DNA of 37,971 nucleotides from Bacilli bacterium (GCA_013044175.1 JABEUY010000061.1:1-37971), one strand, 5' to 3'; shown: positions 26,135 to 36,999, counted from the first letter of the stretch. Notes: a model not told the origin generated them from the letters alone. Numbers and translations are program-made.

Positions 26135-26161
26135 ATTATAGTCTTTTTGGACTATACGCAA
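26135..26161 (-). promoter_or_regulatory. Putative fix promoter with dyad operator
   Basis: On the minus strand TATAAT (26135-26140) lies 15 bases after TTGCGT (26156-26161). A perfect inverted repeat TATAGTC / GACTATA (26137-26143 and 26150-26156) with a 6-base spacer covers the space between them. The leader to the fixA start is about 110 bases. A second possible -35/-10 pair, TTGAGC and TTTTAT 17 bases apart, is nearer the gene. The operator reading is inference. Confidence 0.45.
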
Positions 26162-26206
26162 TTCATCACATTTCTAAATCGACTATAAACGGAACAATAC
26201 ACAAAC

Positions 26207-26240
26207 GAGCAGCCAAGAGGATGTCTCCTCTTGGCTGCTC
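26207..26240 (-). terminator. Terminator after the DoxX-family gene
   Basis: A perfect 14-bp stem (26207-26220 and 26227-26240) can extend by one pair to leave a 4-base loop. It lies about 31 bases after the doxX stop and ends on the minus strand in GTTTGTGT, a modest T-tract. Confidence 0.75.
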
Positions 26241-26271
26241 AAATTTGATCAGTAAGGTCACGATCATGCAA

Positions 26272-26808
26272 TCAGACATTCACCCGTTTATTGCTTTCGA
26301 TGGGACCAACTTCATAATGCATCGCTTTTCTGAACCAAGGAATGACCCAATAGTCCAAGCCGAATTTGGCAGCGTTGAAGCCTGCGACGAGAAGGATCAT
26401 TTCAAGGATAAGCATATTCGGGTTGGTGCTCGTTGTACCGGCTAACAGATACGCCGAGTTCATAATTGCACCCATCAAAGCTGCAAAAGTAGTTACAAAA
26501 CCAAGGATTAAAGCGATACCGACAAGCAGTTCTCCAAAGGAGATCACGTAACTAAAGAACGGAGCGGCAGGGATGGCAACACCATTGATGATACCTGCAT
26601 ACCAGCCTTGAACAGATGGATGAGCGCCAGAGCTTAACGAAGCGGCATGTTTTAGAAAGCCGCCAATACCCACACCTGCATGAGCACCAACCCAAGCCGA
26701 GGAAGTGACTTTATCCCAACCTGCGCTAATCCATTGCCAACCAAGCCACAATCTGACCAAGAGTAAAATCCAACGGGCGACAACGTTATTTCTCAACCAG
26801 GCAACCAT
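26272..26808 (-). CDS. DoxX-family membrane protein
   Basis: This 178-residue protein has four membrane helices (about residues 10-35, 78-105, 108-128 and 133-155). DoxX signatures are RLWLGWQWISAGWDKV and ISFGELLVGIALILGF, followed by TNPNMLILE. Relatives include the small subunit of thiosulfate:quinone oxidoreductase and uncharacterised redox-linked membrane proteins. No partner subunit (DoxD or DoxA) is adjacent, so its role is unknown. The ATG at 26808 has GGGGAGA about 9 bases upstream. It has its own terminator. Confidence 0.88.
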   Translation of the reverse strand: MVAWLRNNVVARWILLLVRLWLGWQWISAGWDKVTSSAWVGAHAGVGIGGFLKHAASLSSGAHPSVQGWYAGIINGVAIPAAPFFSYVISFGELLVGIALILGFVTTFAALMGAIMNSAYLLAGTTSTNPNMLILEMILLVAGFNAAKFGLDYWVIPWFRKAMHYEVGPIESNKRVNV

Positions 26809-27105
26809 GATTCAATCTCCCCTTTATCATAAAATCATCAAACCTTAAAACGAATAAGATAGTAAAAGTAAAAGCATAAAGTATGAAGAAGAATAAGTGC
26901 TACGATCTACCTAACCCTTCTCGCCTCCTTGCTGAGAGGTCTCTTACGGAATGATCTCCCGTTGACTAAAGTATGCCTCACTGTATCGCTTTGCAACAGA
27001 ACCGTTCGCGTCATCTTTTATGAGATATTCCTTAGCCAATTACAACTACTTCTCGTAGTTATGTCGAACCAGTATAAAATTACCTTACCAAGTATTACTA
27101 CTAGA
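26809..27105. other. Intergenic region with no supported gene
   Basis: About 300 A+T-rich bases separate the DoxX and CoA-transferase genes. I see the doxX ribosome site near 26818 and a small perfect hairpin, AACTAC / GTAGTT (27044-27049 and 27055-27060). A 71-codon TTG-started plus-strand frame at 26929-27144 runs into the terminator and lacks a ribosome site. No RNA gene is recognisable. Confidence 0.5.
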
Positions 27106-27142
27106 AAAAGGGGCATCTCAGTCATTCTGAGCTGCCCCTTTT
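27106..27142 (-). terminator. Terminator of the CoA-transferase gene
   Basis: A 16-bp stem with one mismatch (27106-27121 and 27127-27142) has a 5-base loop and four A/T pairs at the base. The minus-strand RNA ends CCCCTTTTTC. It lies about 20 bases after the stop codon. Confidence 0.85.
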
Positions 27143-27161
27143 AAACAAAAACTATCGATAG

Positions 27162-28676
27162 TTAACGATGTTCAACCACAGGGATTCGCATACTTCCCTC
27201 TTTCATAAAACGGGAATGCCAAGACAATGCTTGATCAAGAACATGTGGCGTGTGCCCACCGAGTTTCAAAGCATCGCGATAATAATCCATCAAAGCATCC
27301 CGATAATACGGATGTGCACAATTGCGAATGATCACCTGCGCACGCTCACGTGGCGCTAGGCCACGTAAATCAGCAAGGCCTTGTTCTGTAACGAGAATAT
27401 CAACATCATGCTCCGTGTGATCTACGTGAGAAGCCATCGGTACGATCGATGAAATCGCGCCGTTTTTTGCTGTCGATTTCGTCACGAAAATCGTGATATA
27501 CGCATTGCGGGCAAAGTCGCCAGAACCACCAATGCCATTCATCATCTTCGTTCCCATCACATGCGTTGAATTCACATTGCCATAGATATCCGCCTCGATC
27601 GCCGTATTCATCGCGATGATACCAAGTCGTCGTACCAAGCCGGGATGATTCGAAATCTCTTGTGGACGCAAAACGATCTTATCTCGATAATCGGCAATAC
27701 GATCAAGAACATCTTTTGCACGAGCTGGCGATAAAGTAATCGAACATCCTGAGGCATAACGCAATTTTCCAGAATCGATTAATTCAAATACCGAATCTTG
27801 CAGGACTTCAGAGTACATTTCAAGATTTTCAAAACGCGATTTTTTTAATCCGGATAAGACAGCATTCGCCACAGAACCGATGCCTGATTGCAAAGGATGT
27901 AAGGAATCGGTCATGCGCCCGGCTCGAATTTCATGTTCAAAGAAATCGAGTAAATGACCCGCAATCGCTTCGGTCTCTTCATCGACTGGTGACACAGGCG
28001 AAAAGTGGTCGAGTTTATTCGTGATGACGATACCAGCCACTTTATCCATATCGACAGGAATATAAGGCGTGCCGATACGATCACCGACTTCAAGGATTGG
28101 AATAGGTTCACGATTAGGACGATCAATCGGAATATAAACATCATGCATACCTTCTAAGGCGGCAGGCTGACCATAATTCAATTCGATAATCACTTTATCC
28201 GCCATTTTCACGAAGGTTGGTGAATTCCCTACGGAAGTCGACGGAATAATTCCTCCATCTTCCGTAATCGCGACAGCTTCGATGACGGCGATATCCAAAT
28301 TGCCCAATTGACCATCACGGATCATCTCAACCGTCAAACTGAGATGTTGATCGAGATACATCACTTCACCACGATTGATCGCATCGCGCAAGAGCTTCTC
28401 GGATTGGTACGGCAATCGACGAGCTAGACAACCTGCTTCGGTCAAGGCGCGATCGACTTCTTCGGCGACGGATGCTCCTGTCCATAGATTGATGCGTATC
28501 GGTCTACCTAATCGCTTCGAACGTTCTGCCAGCGCAAGAGGAACTTCTTTCGCATCACCAGCACGCGTAAAACCACTCATACCAACTGTCATACCATCTT
28601 GAAAAAAAGCAGCAGCTTCATCTGCCGAAATTACTCGATCGCGCAGTGATGCATTACGAATTCGATCCTCATACAT
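27162..28676 (-). CDS. Acetyl-CoA hydrolase / succinate:acetate-type CoA-transferase
   Basis: This 504-residue enzyme belongs to the Cat1 / AarC / YgfH branch of class I CoA-transferases, which exchange CoA between acetate, succinate or propionate. Signatures are MTVGMSGFTRAGDAKEVP near the N-terminus, the catalytic glutamate in AIEADIYGNVNSTHV, and MMNGIGGSGDFARNAYI in the oxyanion glycine loop. SHVDHTEHDVD and VTEQGLADLRGLAPRERA follow. The start at 28676 has GAGAGGGG about 8 bases upstream; a GTG 45 bases earlier lies in the promoter. Location is cytosolic. It could act in acetate re-use or in a succinyl-CoA:acetate bypass of the citric-acid cycle. The exact substrate cannot be read from sequence. 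Confidence 0.92.
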   Translation of the reverse strand: MYEDRIRNASLRDRVISADEAAAFFQDGMTVGMSGFTRAGDAKEVPLALAERSKRLGRPIRINLWTGASVAEEVDRALTEAGCLARRLPYQSEKLLRDAINRGEVMYLDQHLSLTVEMIRDGQLGNLDIAVIEAVAITEDGGIIPSTSVGNSPTFVKMADKVIIELNYGQPAALEGMHDVYIPIDRPNREPIPILEVGDRIGTPYIPVDMDKVAGIVITNKLDHFSPVSPVDEETEAIAGHLLDFFEHEIRAGRMTDSLHPLQSGIGSVANAVLSGLKKSRFENLEMYSEVLQDSVFELIDSGKLRYASGCSITLSPARAKDVLDRIADYRDKIVLRPQEISNHPGLVRRLGIIAMNTAIEADIYGNVNSTHVMGTKMMNGIGGSGDFARNAYITIFVTKSTAKNGAISSIVPMASHVDHTEHDVDILVTEQGLADLRGLAPRERAQVIIRNCAHPYYRDALMDYYRDALKLGGHTPHVLDQALSWHSRFMKEGSMRIPVVEHR

Positions 28677-28715
28677 CGTGATTTCCCCTCTCATTTCACA
28701 AATCCATTCCCAATC

Positions 28716-28743
28716 GTTCACGTTTCCATTATGCCACGTGAAC
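28716..28743 (-). promoter_or_regulatory. Dyad over the CoA-transferase promoter
   Basis: An 8-bp perfect inverted repeat, GTTCACGT / ACGTGAAC (28716-28723 and 28736-28743), with a 12-base spacer encloses a -10-like CATAAT (minus strand, 28728-28733). The outer arms would touch the start region of transcription. A repressor or activator site is inferred. Confidence 0.45.
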
Positions 28744-28897
28744 TTTTACTGTACAGGGCAGATTTGACTATGTTCACTAGTGCTTCACGACTACAGATGA
28801 ACGAAAAAATAATTCACTAAAATATGATACAGCATGCCTATGCCTTTTAAAATAAGCGTTTGATAAGTAACACAGATCGTTCATAATTATAATACAG

Positions 28898-28934
28898 AAA
28901 AAAGGTGGCCCTACGCTGACGCGTAAGGTCACCT
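28898..28934 (-). terminator. Terminator of the gltBD operon
   Basis: Imperfect 14-bp stem (28903-28916 and 28921-28934) with a 4-base loop, followed on the minus strand by TTTTTTC. It lies about 25 bases after the gltD stop. Between it and the CoA-transferase promoter (28744-28897) I see only A+T-rich sequence. Confidence 0.8.
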
Positions 28935-28957
28935 CATCCGAAGATGGCTACGTACGA

Positions 28958-30442
28958 TTAAGCGAGCTGAGTAGAACCCATCAGATAGCGATCACACTCT
29001 CGTGCCGCTGCACGACCCTCATTGATCGCCCATACCACCAGACTTTGCCCACGGCGCATATCACCTGCTGCAAATACACCTTCAACACTCGTCTTAAAAG
29101 AGCCGTATTCTGCTTTTACATTGCTTCTCGCATCGCGCGAGACGCCGAGTTGTTCCAAAAGATCTTGCTCAGGTCCTAGAAAACCCATCGCCAGTAAAAT
29201 CAATTGCGCAGGCCAAAATTCTTCAGATCCTGCGATTTCGACAGGATTCATTCGACCGTTCTCATCTTTTTGCCAACTGACGCGAACCGTCTCCAAACCT
29301 TTCACATTACCTTGTTCATCACCGACAAAACGTTTCGTCATAATCGCATACTCTCGCGGTTCTTTTCCGTAGACGGCGAGCGCTTCTTCCTGACCATAAT
29401 CGAGTTTATAGACGCGAGGAAATTGCGGCCACGGATTTTCTTTCGTTCTCGATGTCGCAGGTTTATCAAGGATTTCTAACTGCGTGATGCTTTTGCATCC
29501 GTGGCGCAGTGATGTCCCTACACAGTCAGTTCCTGTATCACCACCACCGATCACGATGACATCCAAATCTTTAGCAGAGATGTAATTCCCATCTGCCAAC
29601 GCAGAATCAAGCAGACTTTTTGTGTTTTTGTGTAAAAAATCAACAGCAAAATGAACGCCACTGAATTCACGCCCAGGGACAGAGAGATCCCTAGGTTTTG
29701 TCGCTCCTGTGCATAAGACGATCGCATCGAAGTCCTCTTGCAATTGCGAGACCGGATAATCTTTGCCAACTTCCGTATTCACACGAAATTCGATACCCTC
29801 TTGGCGCATAAGATCAACACGACGTTCCACGATTTTTTTATCGAGTTTCATGTTGGGGATTCCGTACATCAAAAGTCCGCCTACACGATCAGTTCGCTCA
29901 AATACAGTGACAAGATGGCCCGCCTGATTCAATTGAGCAGCACAGGACAGTCCAGCAGGTCCCGAACCGATGACCGCAACCTTTTTGCCTGTACGCACGT
30001 TAGGCGGGTGAGGAACCACCCAACCATTAGCGAACCCGCGCTCAATGATTTCATATTCGATGCTCTTAATCGTTACAGGTTGATCGACTAAACCCACGGT
30101 ACACGAGCCTTCACAGGGTGCTGGACAGACACGACCCGTAAAATCAGGAAAGTTATTCGTCTTATGCAAGCGATCGAGCGCCTCTTGGTCATGGCCTTTG
30201 TAAATCAAGTCATTCCATTCAGGAATCAAATTATTAATCGGACACCCTGACGCCATGTTGGCGATCATCACACCACTATGACAGTAAGGAATCCCACAAT
30301 CCATACAACGTGCGCCTTGCAATCGAAGCGCCTCATCTTCCACATGATCGTGAAACTCTTGCCAATCGCGGATGCGTTCTAATGGCGATCGATCGGCAGC
30401 GAGTTCACGCTTGTATTCCAAAAATCCCGTGCTTTTTCCCAC
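28958..30442 (-). CDS. gltD: GltD, glutamate synthase small (beta) subunit
   Basis: This 494-residue NADPH-binding iron-sulfur flavoprotein passes electrons to GltB. The N-terminal [4Fe-4S] region shows [12 protein letters not shown] and [15 protein letters not shown], then [15 protein letters not shown]. The FAD fold is [13 protein letters not shown] and the NADPH fold [13 protein letters not shown]; the end reads [18 protein letters not shown]. The start is a GTG at 30442 with AAGGGAG nine bases before, 26 bases after gltB. Confidence 0.97.
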   Translation of the reverse strand: MGKSTGFLEYKRELAADRSPLERIRDWQEFHDHVEDEALRLQGARCMDCGIPYCHSGVMIANMASGCPINNLIPEWNDLIYKGHDQEALDRLHKTNNFPDFTGRVCPAPCEGSCTVGLVDQPVTIKSIEYEIIERGFANGWVVPHPPNVRTGKKVAVIGSGPAGLSCAAQLNQAGHLVTVFERTDRVGGLLMYGIPNMKLDKKIVERRVDLMRQEGIEFRVNTEVGKDYPVSQLQEDFDAIVLCTGATKPRDLSVPGREFSGVHFAVDFLHKNTKSLLDSALADGNYISAKDLDVIVIGGGDTGTDCVGTSLRHGCKSITQLEILDKPATSRTKENPWPQFPRVYKLDYGQEEALAVYGKEPREYAIMTKRFVGDEQGNVKGLETVRVSWQKDENGRMNPVEIAGSEEFWPAQLILLAMGFLGPEQDLLEQLGVSRDARSNVKAEYGSFKTSVEGVFAAGDMRRGQSLVVWAINEGRAAARECDRYLMGSTQLA

Positions 30443-30468
30443 GATTCGCTACTCCCTTTCGTATCGAT

Positions 30469-33400
30469 TTAGTTTCCGCCGACGCGGGCAAGATCATTTT
30501 TGTTGGATTCAAAAGCTGCCATAATCGCTTGTGCACCCGTAAGTCCTGCTTCTTGCGCTTTTTGCACCGATGCCAGCATGCGTTTGAAATCTTTAGGCAT
30601 GACACGGACAAACTTTGGCACATAATGTTCGAAATCCGCGAGGACTTCTTGCCCTTTAGGACTTCCCGTCCACTTGACATGTTGTTCGATCATCGCACGA
30701 ACACTCGCGATTTCTTCCTCGTTCTCAAACGGCTCAAGAGCTACCATTTCCGCGTTGCAGTGTTGAGCAAAATCACCATGTTCGTCAAGTACGTAGGCGA
30801 TTCCTCCACTCATCCCCGCTGCAAAATTGCGTCCTGTTTGCCCGAGTACGACGACGCGTCCGCCAGTCATGTATTCACAACCATGATCGCCAACACCTTC
30901 GACGACCGCCGTAGCACCACTGTTACGCACGGCAAAGCGTTCACCCGCTTGACCGCAAAAATAAGCTTCTCCAGCCGTTGCGCCGTACAATGCGACATTG
31001 CCAATAATGATGTTATCTTTCGCAACGAACTGCGCTTGTTGCGGTGGTTTAATCGCAATCCGTCCACCCGATAAACCTTTTCCCACGTAATCATTGGCAT
31101 CACCGACGAGCGATAAAGTCATACCTTGAGGCATAAAGGCCCCGAAACTTTGGCCAGCTGATCCCGTAAATGCATAGTGAATCGTTCCGTCAGGCAAACC
31201 TTTTGCACCAAATTGACGACTGATGTCACTGCCCGTGATCGTACCTGTAACACGATGGATATTGCGAATAACAAACTCACCGTAGACCTTTTGTTGTGCC
31301 AAAAGTGCTGGTTGCGCCTTTTCAAGCAACACGGTCATATCGAGCGAATTTTGAATGCCATGATCTTGGGTTGTCTTTACCATCGGTTGCGTGACATCCG
31401 TATTTTGCGGACGGTATAAAAGTCGTGCTAGATCGATTTTTTTCGCACGATCGCTAAGATGCTTTTCATCAGCAAGCAGTAAATCACTGCGCCCCACCAA
31501 TTCTTCTACCGTACGAATCCCTAATTGTGCCATGATTTCTCGCAATTCTTGCGCGATAAACCGCATAAAATTGACCACGTAAGCAGGATCACCCATGAAA
31601 TTCTTGCGTAGTTCCGGATTTTGTGTAGCGATGCCTACTGGACAAGTATCAAGATGACATACGCGCATCATGACACATCCAAGCGTGATCAAAGGAGCTG
31701 TGGCAAAGCCAAACTCTTCAGCGCCTAACATCGCAGCAATCGCAACATCGCGACCTGTCATCAATTTGCCATCCGTCTCGACGACGATACGATCGCGCAA
31801 ATTGTTAAGAAGCAGGGTTTGGTGCGTCTCAGCAAGACCGAGTTCCCAAGGCAATCCTGCATACTGAATGCTCGTTTCAGGACTCGCTCCCGTCCCACCG
31901 TCATACCCGCTGATCAATACCACGTCCGCTTTTCCTTTGGCGACACCCGCCGCAATCGTTCCAACGCCAACTTCCGAAACAAGTTTGACACTGATTCGAG
32001 CGTGGCGATTTGCATTTTTCAGATCATGAATCAATTCGGCAAGATCTTCGATCGAGTAGATATCATGATGGGGCGGCGGAGAGATCAACCCAACACCAGG
32101 TGTCGAGTTACGAACTTGCGCTACCCATGGGTACACTTTCTTCCCAGGCAACTGACCACCTTCACCCGGTTTTGCCCCTTGCGCCATCTTGATTTGAATC
32201 TCATCAGCATTGACGAGATAGTGACTGGTCACACCGAAACGACCTGAGGCAACTTGTTTGATCGCACTGCGTCGCGAATCCCCATTTTCATTCGGAATAA
32301 AACGCGCTGGATCTTCGCCGCCTTCACCTGTATTGCTTTTAGCGCCAAGTCGATTCATGGCTATCGCTAGACTTTCATGCGCTTCTTGACTGATCGAACC
32401 AAACGACATCGCACCCGTCTTAAAGCGCTTTACGATTTGATCGACCGATTCCACTTCGTCCAGTGCGATTGGCTTGCGATCATCAACAAACTTTAAAAGT
32501 CCGCGCAGATTCTTGTTGGTCCTCGTATGATCATTGACCATACTTGAATACGCCTTAAACTGTTGATAATCGTTCTTACGGCATGATTGTTGTAAAAGAT
32601 GAATCGTCTCGGGATGAAAAAGGTGCTCTTCACCATCTTTACGCCATTGAATCTTGCCGCCTGATGGCAATTCATGAGCGTCTGCTGCTTGTCGGGCAAA
32701 GCATTGCTGGTGACGGGCAATTGCATCCACCGCGATCTCGTCAAGACCAATGCCTTCAATCCGGGTAGGCGTCCACGTAAAGTAACGGTCGATCACGTTT
32801 TGAGCAATACCGATCGCTTCAAAAATCTGGGCACCGTGATAGCTCTGAATCGTCGAGATCCCCATCTTGGAGAGTACTTTAACGACACCTTTGGTTGCTG
32901 CCTTGATGTATTTGGCAACCGCTTCATGATGTTTGAGGCCATGAATAACACCCTGGCGAATCAAATCATCGAGCGTTTCTAACGCGAGATACGGGTTAAT
33001 AGCACTGGCTCCATAGCCGATTAACAGCGCAAAATGATGCACTTCACGCGGTTCTCCAGACTCGATCACAAGACCAACTTTGGTACGCGTACCTTGACGG
33101 ATCAAGTGATGGTGCAGTCCTGCAACCGCAAGCAAAGCGGGAATCGGTGCGTTATGTTCATCAAACGTTCGATCGGAGAGTACGAGAACAGAAGCACCTT
33201 GCTCAATCGCTTCATCCGCTTTTTGAAATAACGTTTCAAGCGCCTGTTCAAGCCCTTGCCCGCCTTTTGCGATCGGAAATACGATAGGAAGCACTGAAGA
33301 TTTCCAACCATCATGGTTCAAATGCAGCAATTTCGCAAATTCTTCATTCGTCATAATCGGCGTCTTCACTTCAATTTGACGGCAACTTTCAGGATCAGGC

Positions 33401-35067
33401 ATCAAAAGATTGCGCTCGGGTCCTAACGCTGTCGTCGACATCGTGATAATCTCTTCACGAATCGCATCGATCGGCGGATTGGTCACCTGAGCAAACAATT
33501 GTTTGAAATAATTGTAAAGCAACTGTGGTTTATCTGATAAGACGGCTAGTGGCGTATCGACGCCCATTGAACCTAATGGATCTACACCTTCACTCGCCAT
33601 CGGTTTGATCATTTTATTGATTTCTTCGTAGGTATAACCAAACGCCAACTGTCTTTTGCGTAACGTATCATGATCGACAGGATGAACATGAGGTGGTTCA
33701 GGCAGGGCATCGAGTGTGATCAAATGTTCATCAAGCCATGCTCTATATGGCGCATCGTTAGCGATTTCTTCTTTAATTTCATCGTCACTGATCATACGAC
33801 CTTGTTCTAGGTCGATCAACAGCATCTTACCAGGTCGTAAACGATCTTTTTTCACGATATCTTCAGGTTTTACTTCGAGCACACCGACTTCGGAGGCAAG
33901 AATAATACGATCATCTTTCGTGATATAGTAGCGGGCTGGTCGCAAACCATTGCGATCGAGTACGGCTGCAATCTGCTTACCATCTGTGTACACCATCGCA
34001 GCAGGACCATCCCATGGTTCCATGAGACAACTATGATACTCATAAAAAGCTTTTTTCGTCGCACTCATCGATTCGTGATTCGCCCATGGTTCAGGAATCA
34101 TCATCATCGCAGCGTGTGGCAAGGAACGACCCGATAACACAAGCAATTCGAGCACATTATCGAACATCGAAGAATCTGAACCTTCTTGATCAACCACAGG
34201 AAGGATTTTCTTAATGTCATCACCAAATAAAGGTGAAGAAAATAATGATTGTCTAGCATGCATCCAGTTAACATTTCCACGCAAAGTATTGATCTCACCA
34301 TTATGAATCAGATAGCGATAGGGATGCGCTCTTTCCCAACTCGGAAATGTATTGGTACTAAACCGCGAATGCACAAGCGCTAAAGCAGAATCCACCGTCT
34401 CATCTTGTAAATCAAGAAAATAATTTCGCAATTGATCCGTCGTTAGCATTCCCTTATAAACGATCGTTCGCGATGACAGACTGCAAACATAAAACGATCT
34501 TCCATGTTCTACGCCGGATAAACGTAGTGCATTTTCCATTCTTTTTCGAACGATATATAACTTACGCTCGAACTCATCTTGTGTGAGAGATTGATCAAGT
34601 TTGCCGACAAAAATCTGCCTAATCAATGGTTCTACAGCTTTTGCTGTATCGCCGAGCATCTGATTATTGACAGGCACAGTCCGCCAACCAAGGACAGTTA
34701 ACCCTTCCTCGCAAACCGTTTTTTCGAAGAGATCAGAAAATTCAGTATAAATAGTTTCATCTTGGGGCAAGAACACCATGCCCACACCATACTCACCGAG
34801 TTTCGGTAATGTGAAACTTAGCACTTGCGTTTTTGCAACAAAAAATGCATGTGGAATTTGGATCAGGATACCCGCTCCATCACCAGAATTCACTTCACTG
34901 CCTTGCGCACCTCGATGATCGAGATTCTGTAACACGGTCAGGGCATCACGTACAATTTGATGCGATCGCTGACCTTTGATATGCGCGACAAAACCGATAC
35001 CGCAAGCATCATGCTCAAATTGCGGATCATACAATCCTTGTCGTTTCGGTAATCCGTTCACGATCAT
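30469..35067 (-). CDS. gltB: GltB, glutamate synthase large (alpha) subunit
   Basis: This very large amidotransferase turns glutamine and 2-oxoglutarate into two glutamates. The N-terminal nucleophile cysteine is in EFHDAC-type [10 protein letters not shown] (about residue 22 from this start), so a short propeptide should be removed as in other GltB proteins. The FMN-binding synthase domain carries [24 protein letters not shown] and [11 protein letters not shown]. The [3Fe-4S] site is [12 protein letters not shown] (spacing C-x5-C-x4-C). A C-terminal right-handed beta-helix is rich in glycine ([19 protein letters not shown]). I chose the ATG at 35067; a TTG at 35112 lacks a ribosome site, and a GTG two codons after the ATG is better placed after GGAG and remains an alternative. 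Confidence 0.95.
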   Translation of the reverse strand: MIVNGLPKRQGLYDPQFEHDACGIGFVAHIKGQRSHQIVRDALTVLQNLDHRGAQGSEVNSGDGAGILIQIPHAFFVAKTQVLSFTLPKLGEYGVGMVFLPQDETIYTEFSDLFEKTVCEEGLTVLGWRTVPVNNQMLGDTAKAVEPLIRQIFVGKLDQSLTQDEFERKLYIVRKRMENALRLSGVEHGRSFYVCSLSSRTIVYKGMLTTDQLRNYFLDLQDETVDSALALVHSRFSTNTFPSWERAHPYRYLIHNGEINTLRGNVNWMHARQSLFSSPLFGDDIKKILPVVDQEGSDSSMFDNVLELLVLSGRSLPHAAMMMIPEPWANHESMSATKKAFYEYHSCLMEPWDGPAAMVYTDGKQIAAVLDRNGLRPARYYITKDDRIILASEVGVLEVKPEDIVKKDRLRPGKMLLIDLEQGRMISDDEIKEEIANDAPYRAWLDEHLITLDALPEPPHVHPVDHDTLRKRQLAFGYTYEEINKMIKPMASEGVDPLGSMGVDTPLAVLSDKPQLLYNYFKQLFAQVTNPPIDAIREEIITMSTTALGPERNLLMPDPESCRQIEVKTPIMTNEEFAKLLHLNHDGWKSSVLPIVFPIAKGGQGLEQALETLFQKADEAIEQGASVLVLSDRTFDEHNAPIPALLAVAGLHHHLIRQGTRTKVGLVIESGEPREVHHFALLIGYGASAINPYLALETLDDLIRQGVIHGLKHHEAVAKYIKAATKGVVKVLSKMGISTIQSYHGAQIFEAIGIAQNVIDRYFTWTPTRIEGIGLDEIAVDAIARHQQCFARQAADAHELPSGGKIQWRKDGEEHLFHPETIHLLQQSCRKNDYQQFKAYSSMVNDHTRTNKNLRGLLKFVDDRKPIALDEVESVDQIVKRFKTGAMSFGSISQEAHESLAIAMNRLGAKSNTGEGGEDPARFIPNENGDSRRSAIKQVASGRFGVTSHYLVNADEIQIKMAQGAKPGEGGQLPGKKVYPWVAQVRNSTPGVGLISPPPHHDIYSIEDLAELIHDLKNANRHARISVKLVSEVGVGTIAAGVAKGKADVVLISGYDGGTGASPETSIQYAGLPWELGLAETHQTLLLNNLRDRIVVETDGKLMTGRDVAIAAMLGAEEFGFATAPLITLGCVMMRVCHLDTCPVGIATQNPELRKNFMGDPAYVVNFMRFIAQELREIMAQLGIRTVEELVGRSDLLLADEKHLSDRAKKIDLARLLYRPQNTDVTQPMVKTTQDHGIQNSLDMTVLLEKAQPALLAQQKVYGEFVIRNIHRVTGTITGSDISRQFGAKGLPDGTIHYAFTGSAGQSFGAFMPQGMTLSLVGDANDYVGKGLSGGRIAIKPPQQAQFVAKDNIIIGNVALYGATAGEAYFCGQAGERFAVRNSGATAVVEGVGDHGCEYMTGGRVVVLGQTGRNFAAGMSGGIAYVLDEHGDFAQHCNAEMVALEPFENEEEIASVRAMIEQHVKWTGSPKGQEVLADFEHYVPKFVRVMPKDFKRMLASVQKAQEAGLTGAQAIMAAFESNKNDLARVGGN

Positions 35068-35133
35068 CGCTCCATTTCTATGACATCGCACGTAATTCGT
35101 ATTTTCATACAAAATTATGAGATAATATTCTGA

Positions 35134-35162
35134 ATGATAACACGAGTACTCTCGTATATCAA
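35134..35162 (-). promoter_or_regulatory. glt promoter with spacer palindrome
   Basis: On the minus strand TTGATA (35157-35162) and TATCAT (35134-35139) are exactly 17 bases apart, each five of six to consensus. The spacer holds an inverted repeat ACGAG-AGTA-CTCGT and its inner GAGTACTC palindrome. Transcription would start near 35127, about 60 bases before gltB. A regulator site between -35 and -10 is inferred. Confidence 0.6.
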
Positions 35163-35205
35163 TGTATAGATTAGGCGATTTACTGTGTTAAAGCGTATTA
35201 TTATA

Positions 35206-35255
35206 CAAAAAATCCGCATGAGAGCCGATTCTTTCGAGAAAGCTCACCTGCGGAT
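35206..35255 (-). terminator. Terminator of the GGDEF-EAL gene
   Basis: A long stem (35212-35225 with 35242-35255, 12 of 14 pairs) has an inner short hairpin and is followed on the minus strand by six T residues. It begins only 4 bases after the stop codon. Confidence 0.75.
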
Positions 35256-35259
35256 CGGA

Positions 35260-36999
35260 TTATTTCTTTTTTAACATCGCTTGCACTTCACTAGCGATCA
35301 GTGGTTTAGAAAGGAGAAATCCCTGCATCTCATCACAACGCCGTTCAAACAAAAATTTCTTTTGCTCCTCGGTCTCCACACCTTCCGCGATGACTTTTAG
35401 TCGTAAACTATGGCCCATGCTGATGATCGCCGTTGCGATTTCCGCATTGTCAGGATCCCAAGTAACATCGCGTATAAAGGATTGATCGATTTTTAACCGA
35501 TCGAGCGGAAAGCGTTTAAGGTAACTGAGTGACGAATAACCCGTGCCGAAATCATCGATCGATATCTGTACACCTAGTGATTTGATCGTATAGAGCATCT
35601 GAATGATCGACTCGGTATTTTGCACGAGCAAACTTTCCGTAATCTCTAACTCCAGCCATCGCCCATCAAGTTTAGTTTCTTCGAGGATCGACTCTACCGT
35701 TTTCGCAAAATCTGATGATAAAAACTGTCGAGCGGAACTGTTGATCGCAATACAGATCGGTTCATAGCCCAAATCTTGCCACAAGCGATTTTGTGCGCAA
35801 GCCGACCGCATGACAAACTCGCCAATCTGTACGATCATCCCTGTCTCTTCAGCAAGCGGAATAAATTCTGCTGGTGACACCATGCCAAGTTCCTTGCTGT
35901 TCCAACGAAGTAATGCTTCTAGACCGACGATCTGACTCGATTTGAGATCGACTTTCGGCTGATAGACAAGATACAATTCATCGCGGACGATCGCTTTACG
36001 CAAAGCTCTTTCAAGCGTGACTTGTTTTGTGGCTATACTCGAACTATTCATCACGGAATGATAGAACTGATAATTATTCTTTCCTATTTTTTTCGCTCGG
36101 TACATCGCCATATCCGCATTGCGAAAAAGTGAAAGCGCATCCATACCATCGTCTGGAGAAACACTGATGCCGATACTCGCTGTAATAAAGATCTCTTCCC
36201 CATGTAAAAAGAACGGCTCTTTCGTCAAAGAATCCATCAGCGTTTTAACGATCGCCATCACTTCCGCGCGATGGGTAATATGCTCTAAGACGACAGTAAA
36301 CTCATCGCCACCCACCCGAGCGACGGTCGCACCTTGTGGCACGGTAGCAAGAATCCGGCGACATACCAAGATTAATAGCTGATCACCGATACTATGTCCA
36401 AAAGAATCATTGATCATCTTGAATCGATCGAGATCAAGAAATAATACAGCCACAAGCGTAGCTGCACTAGCATTGGAAGCGATCGCTTCACCCAACTCAT
36501 CTTGGAAGAGTCGGCGATTTGGCAAACCCGTCAATGAATCGTATTTCAACATATATTGCACAGCATTTTGTGCCGTAATGCGTTCTGTGATATCTCGTGC
36601 CATGACGAGCACAGCTTTATCGACGCCGTCAGAGACCAGAATCAACTTCACTTCGACATCGATCGTACTCCCATCGAGTCGCAAAAATCGTTCATGACAT
36701 GGTTCGGTTCGATCACCGATATCGAGCAACGAATCCAAATTGCCCGTCATCTTCCTTTGATCATCGCGATGAAGACGATCCATAAAAGGACGGTCGACAA
36801 GTTCTTCCTCATGATGCGCACCAAACATCGCCATGCCCGCCGGATTGATATATTGAACAGACCCTGCTTTGATGATTAAAATCGTCTCCGGCGATTCTGT
36901 CACTAAGGTTCGATAACGCTCTTCACTTTGTTGTAAAGAAATTTGCAATTTTTCTATTACGTCGTTACCATTTATAAATTCTTGCTTATCCGATGCCAT
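35260..36999 (-). CDS. PAS-GGDEF-EAL protein (c-di-GMP synthesis and breakdown)
   Basis: This 579-residue protein has a PAS domain (about 23-140), a GGDEF diguanylate cyclase domain (145-315) and an EAL phosphodiesterase domain (325-575). GGDEF is intact at 230-234, preceded by FLDLDRFKMINDSFGH. No RxxD inhibition site lies five residues before it. EAL is intact (Glu361 in GLEALLRW), with DDFGTGYSSLSYLKRFP, LKIDQSF and EGVET conserved, so both activities are possible. There are no membrane helices. The ATG at 36999 is used; GGTGAG lies close upstream. Confidence 0.93.
   Translation of the reverse strand: MASDKQEFINGNDVIEKLQISLQQSEERYRTLVTESPETILIIKAGSVQYINPAGMAMFGAHHEEELVDRPFMDRLHRDDQRKMTGNLDSLLDIGDRTEPCHERFLRLDGSTIDVEVKLILVSDGVDKAVLVMARDITERITAQNAVQYMLKYDSLTGLPNRRLFQDELGEAIASNASAATLVAVLFLDLDRFKMINDSFGHSIGDQLLILVCRRILATVPQGATVARVGGDEFTVVLEHITHRAEVMAIVKTLMDSLTKEPFFLHGEEIFITASIGISVSPDDGMDALSLFRNADMAMYRAKKIGKNNYQFYHSVMNSSSIATKQVTLERALRKAIVRDELYLVYQPKVDLKSSQIVGLEALLRWNSKELGMVSPAEFIPLAEETGMIVQIGEFVMRSACAQNRLWQDLGYEPICIAINSSARQFLSSDFAKTVESILEETKLDGRWLELEITESLLVQNTESIIQMLYTIKSLGVQISIDDFGTGYSSLSYLKRFPLDRLKIDQSFIRDVTWDPDNAEIATAIISMGHSLRLKVIAEGVETEEQKKFLFERRCDEMQGFLLSKPLIASEVQAMLKKK

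Noticed and set aside
26929-27144. A 71-codon frame in the doxX / CoA-transferase gap
   Set aside because: No ribosome site, TTG start, and it runs through the CoA-transferase terminator hairpin.
30310-31074. A 254-codon plus-strand frame opposite gltB and gltD
   Set aside because: It is entirely antisense to well-conserved coding sequence, has no ribosome site and a low-complexity His/Arg/Phe-rich translation; a shadow frame.
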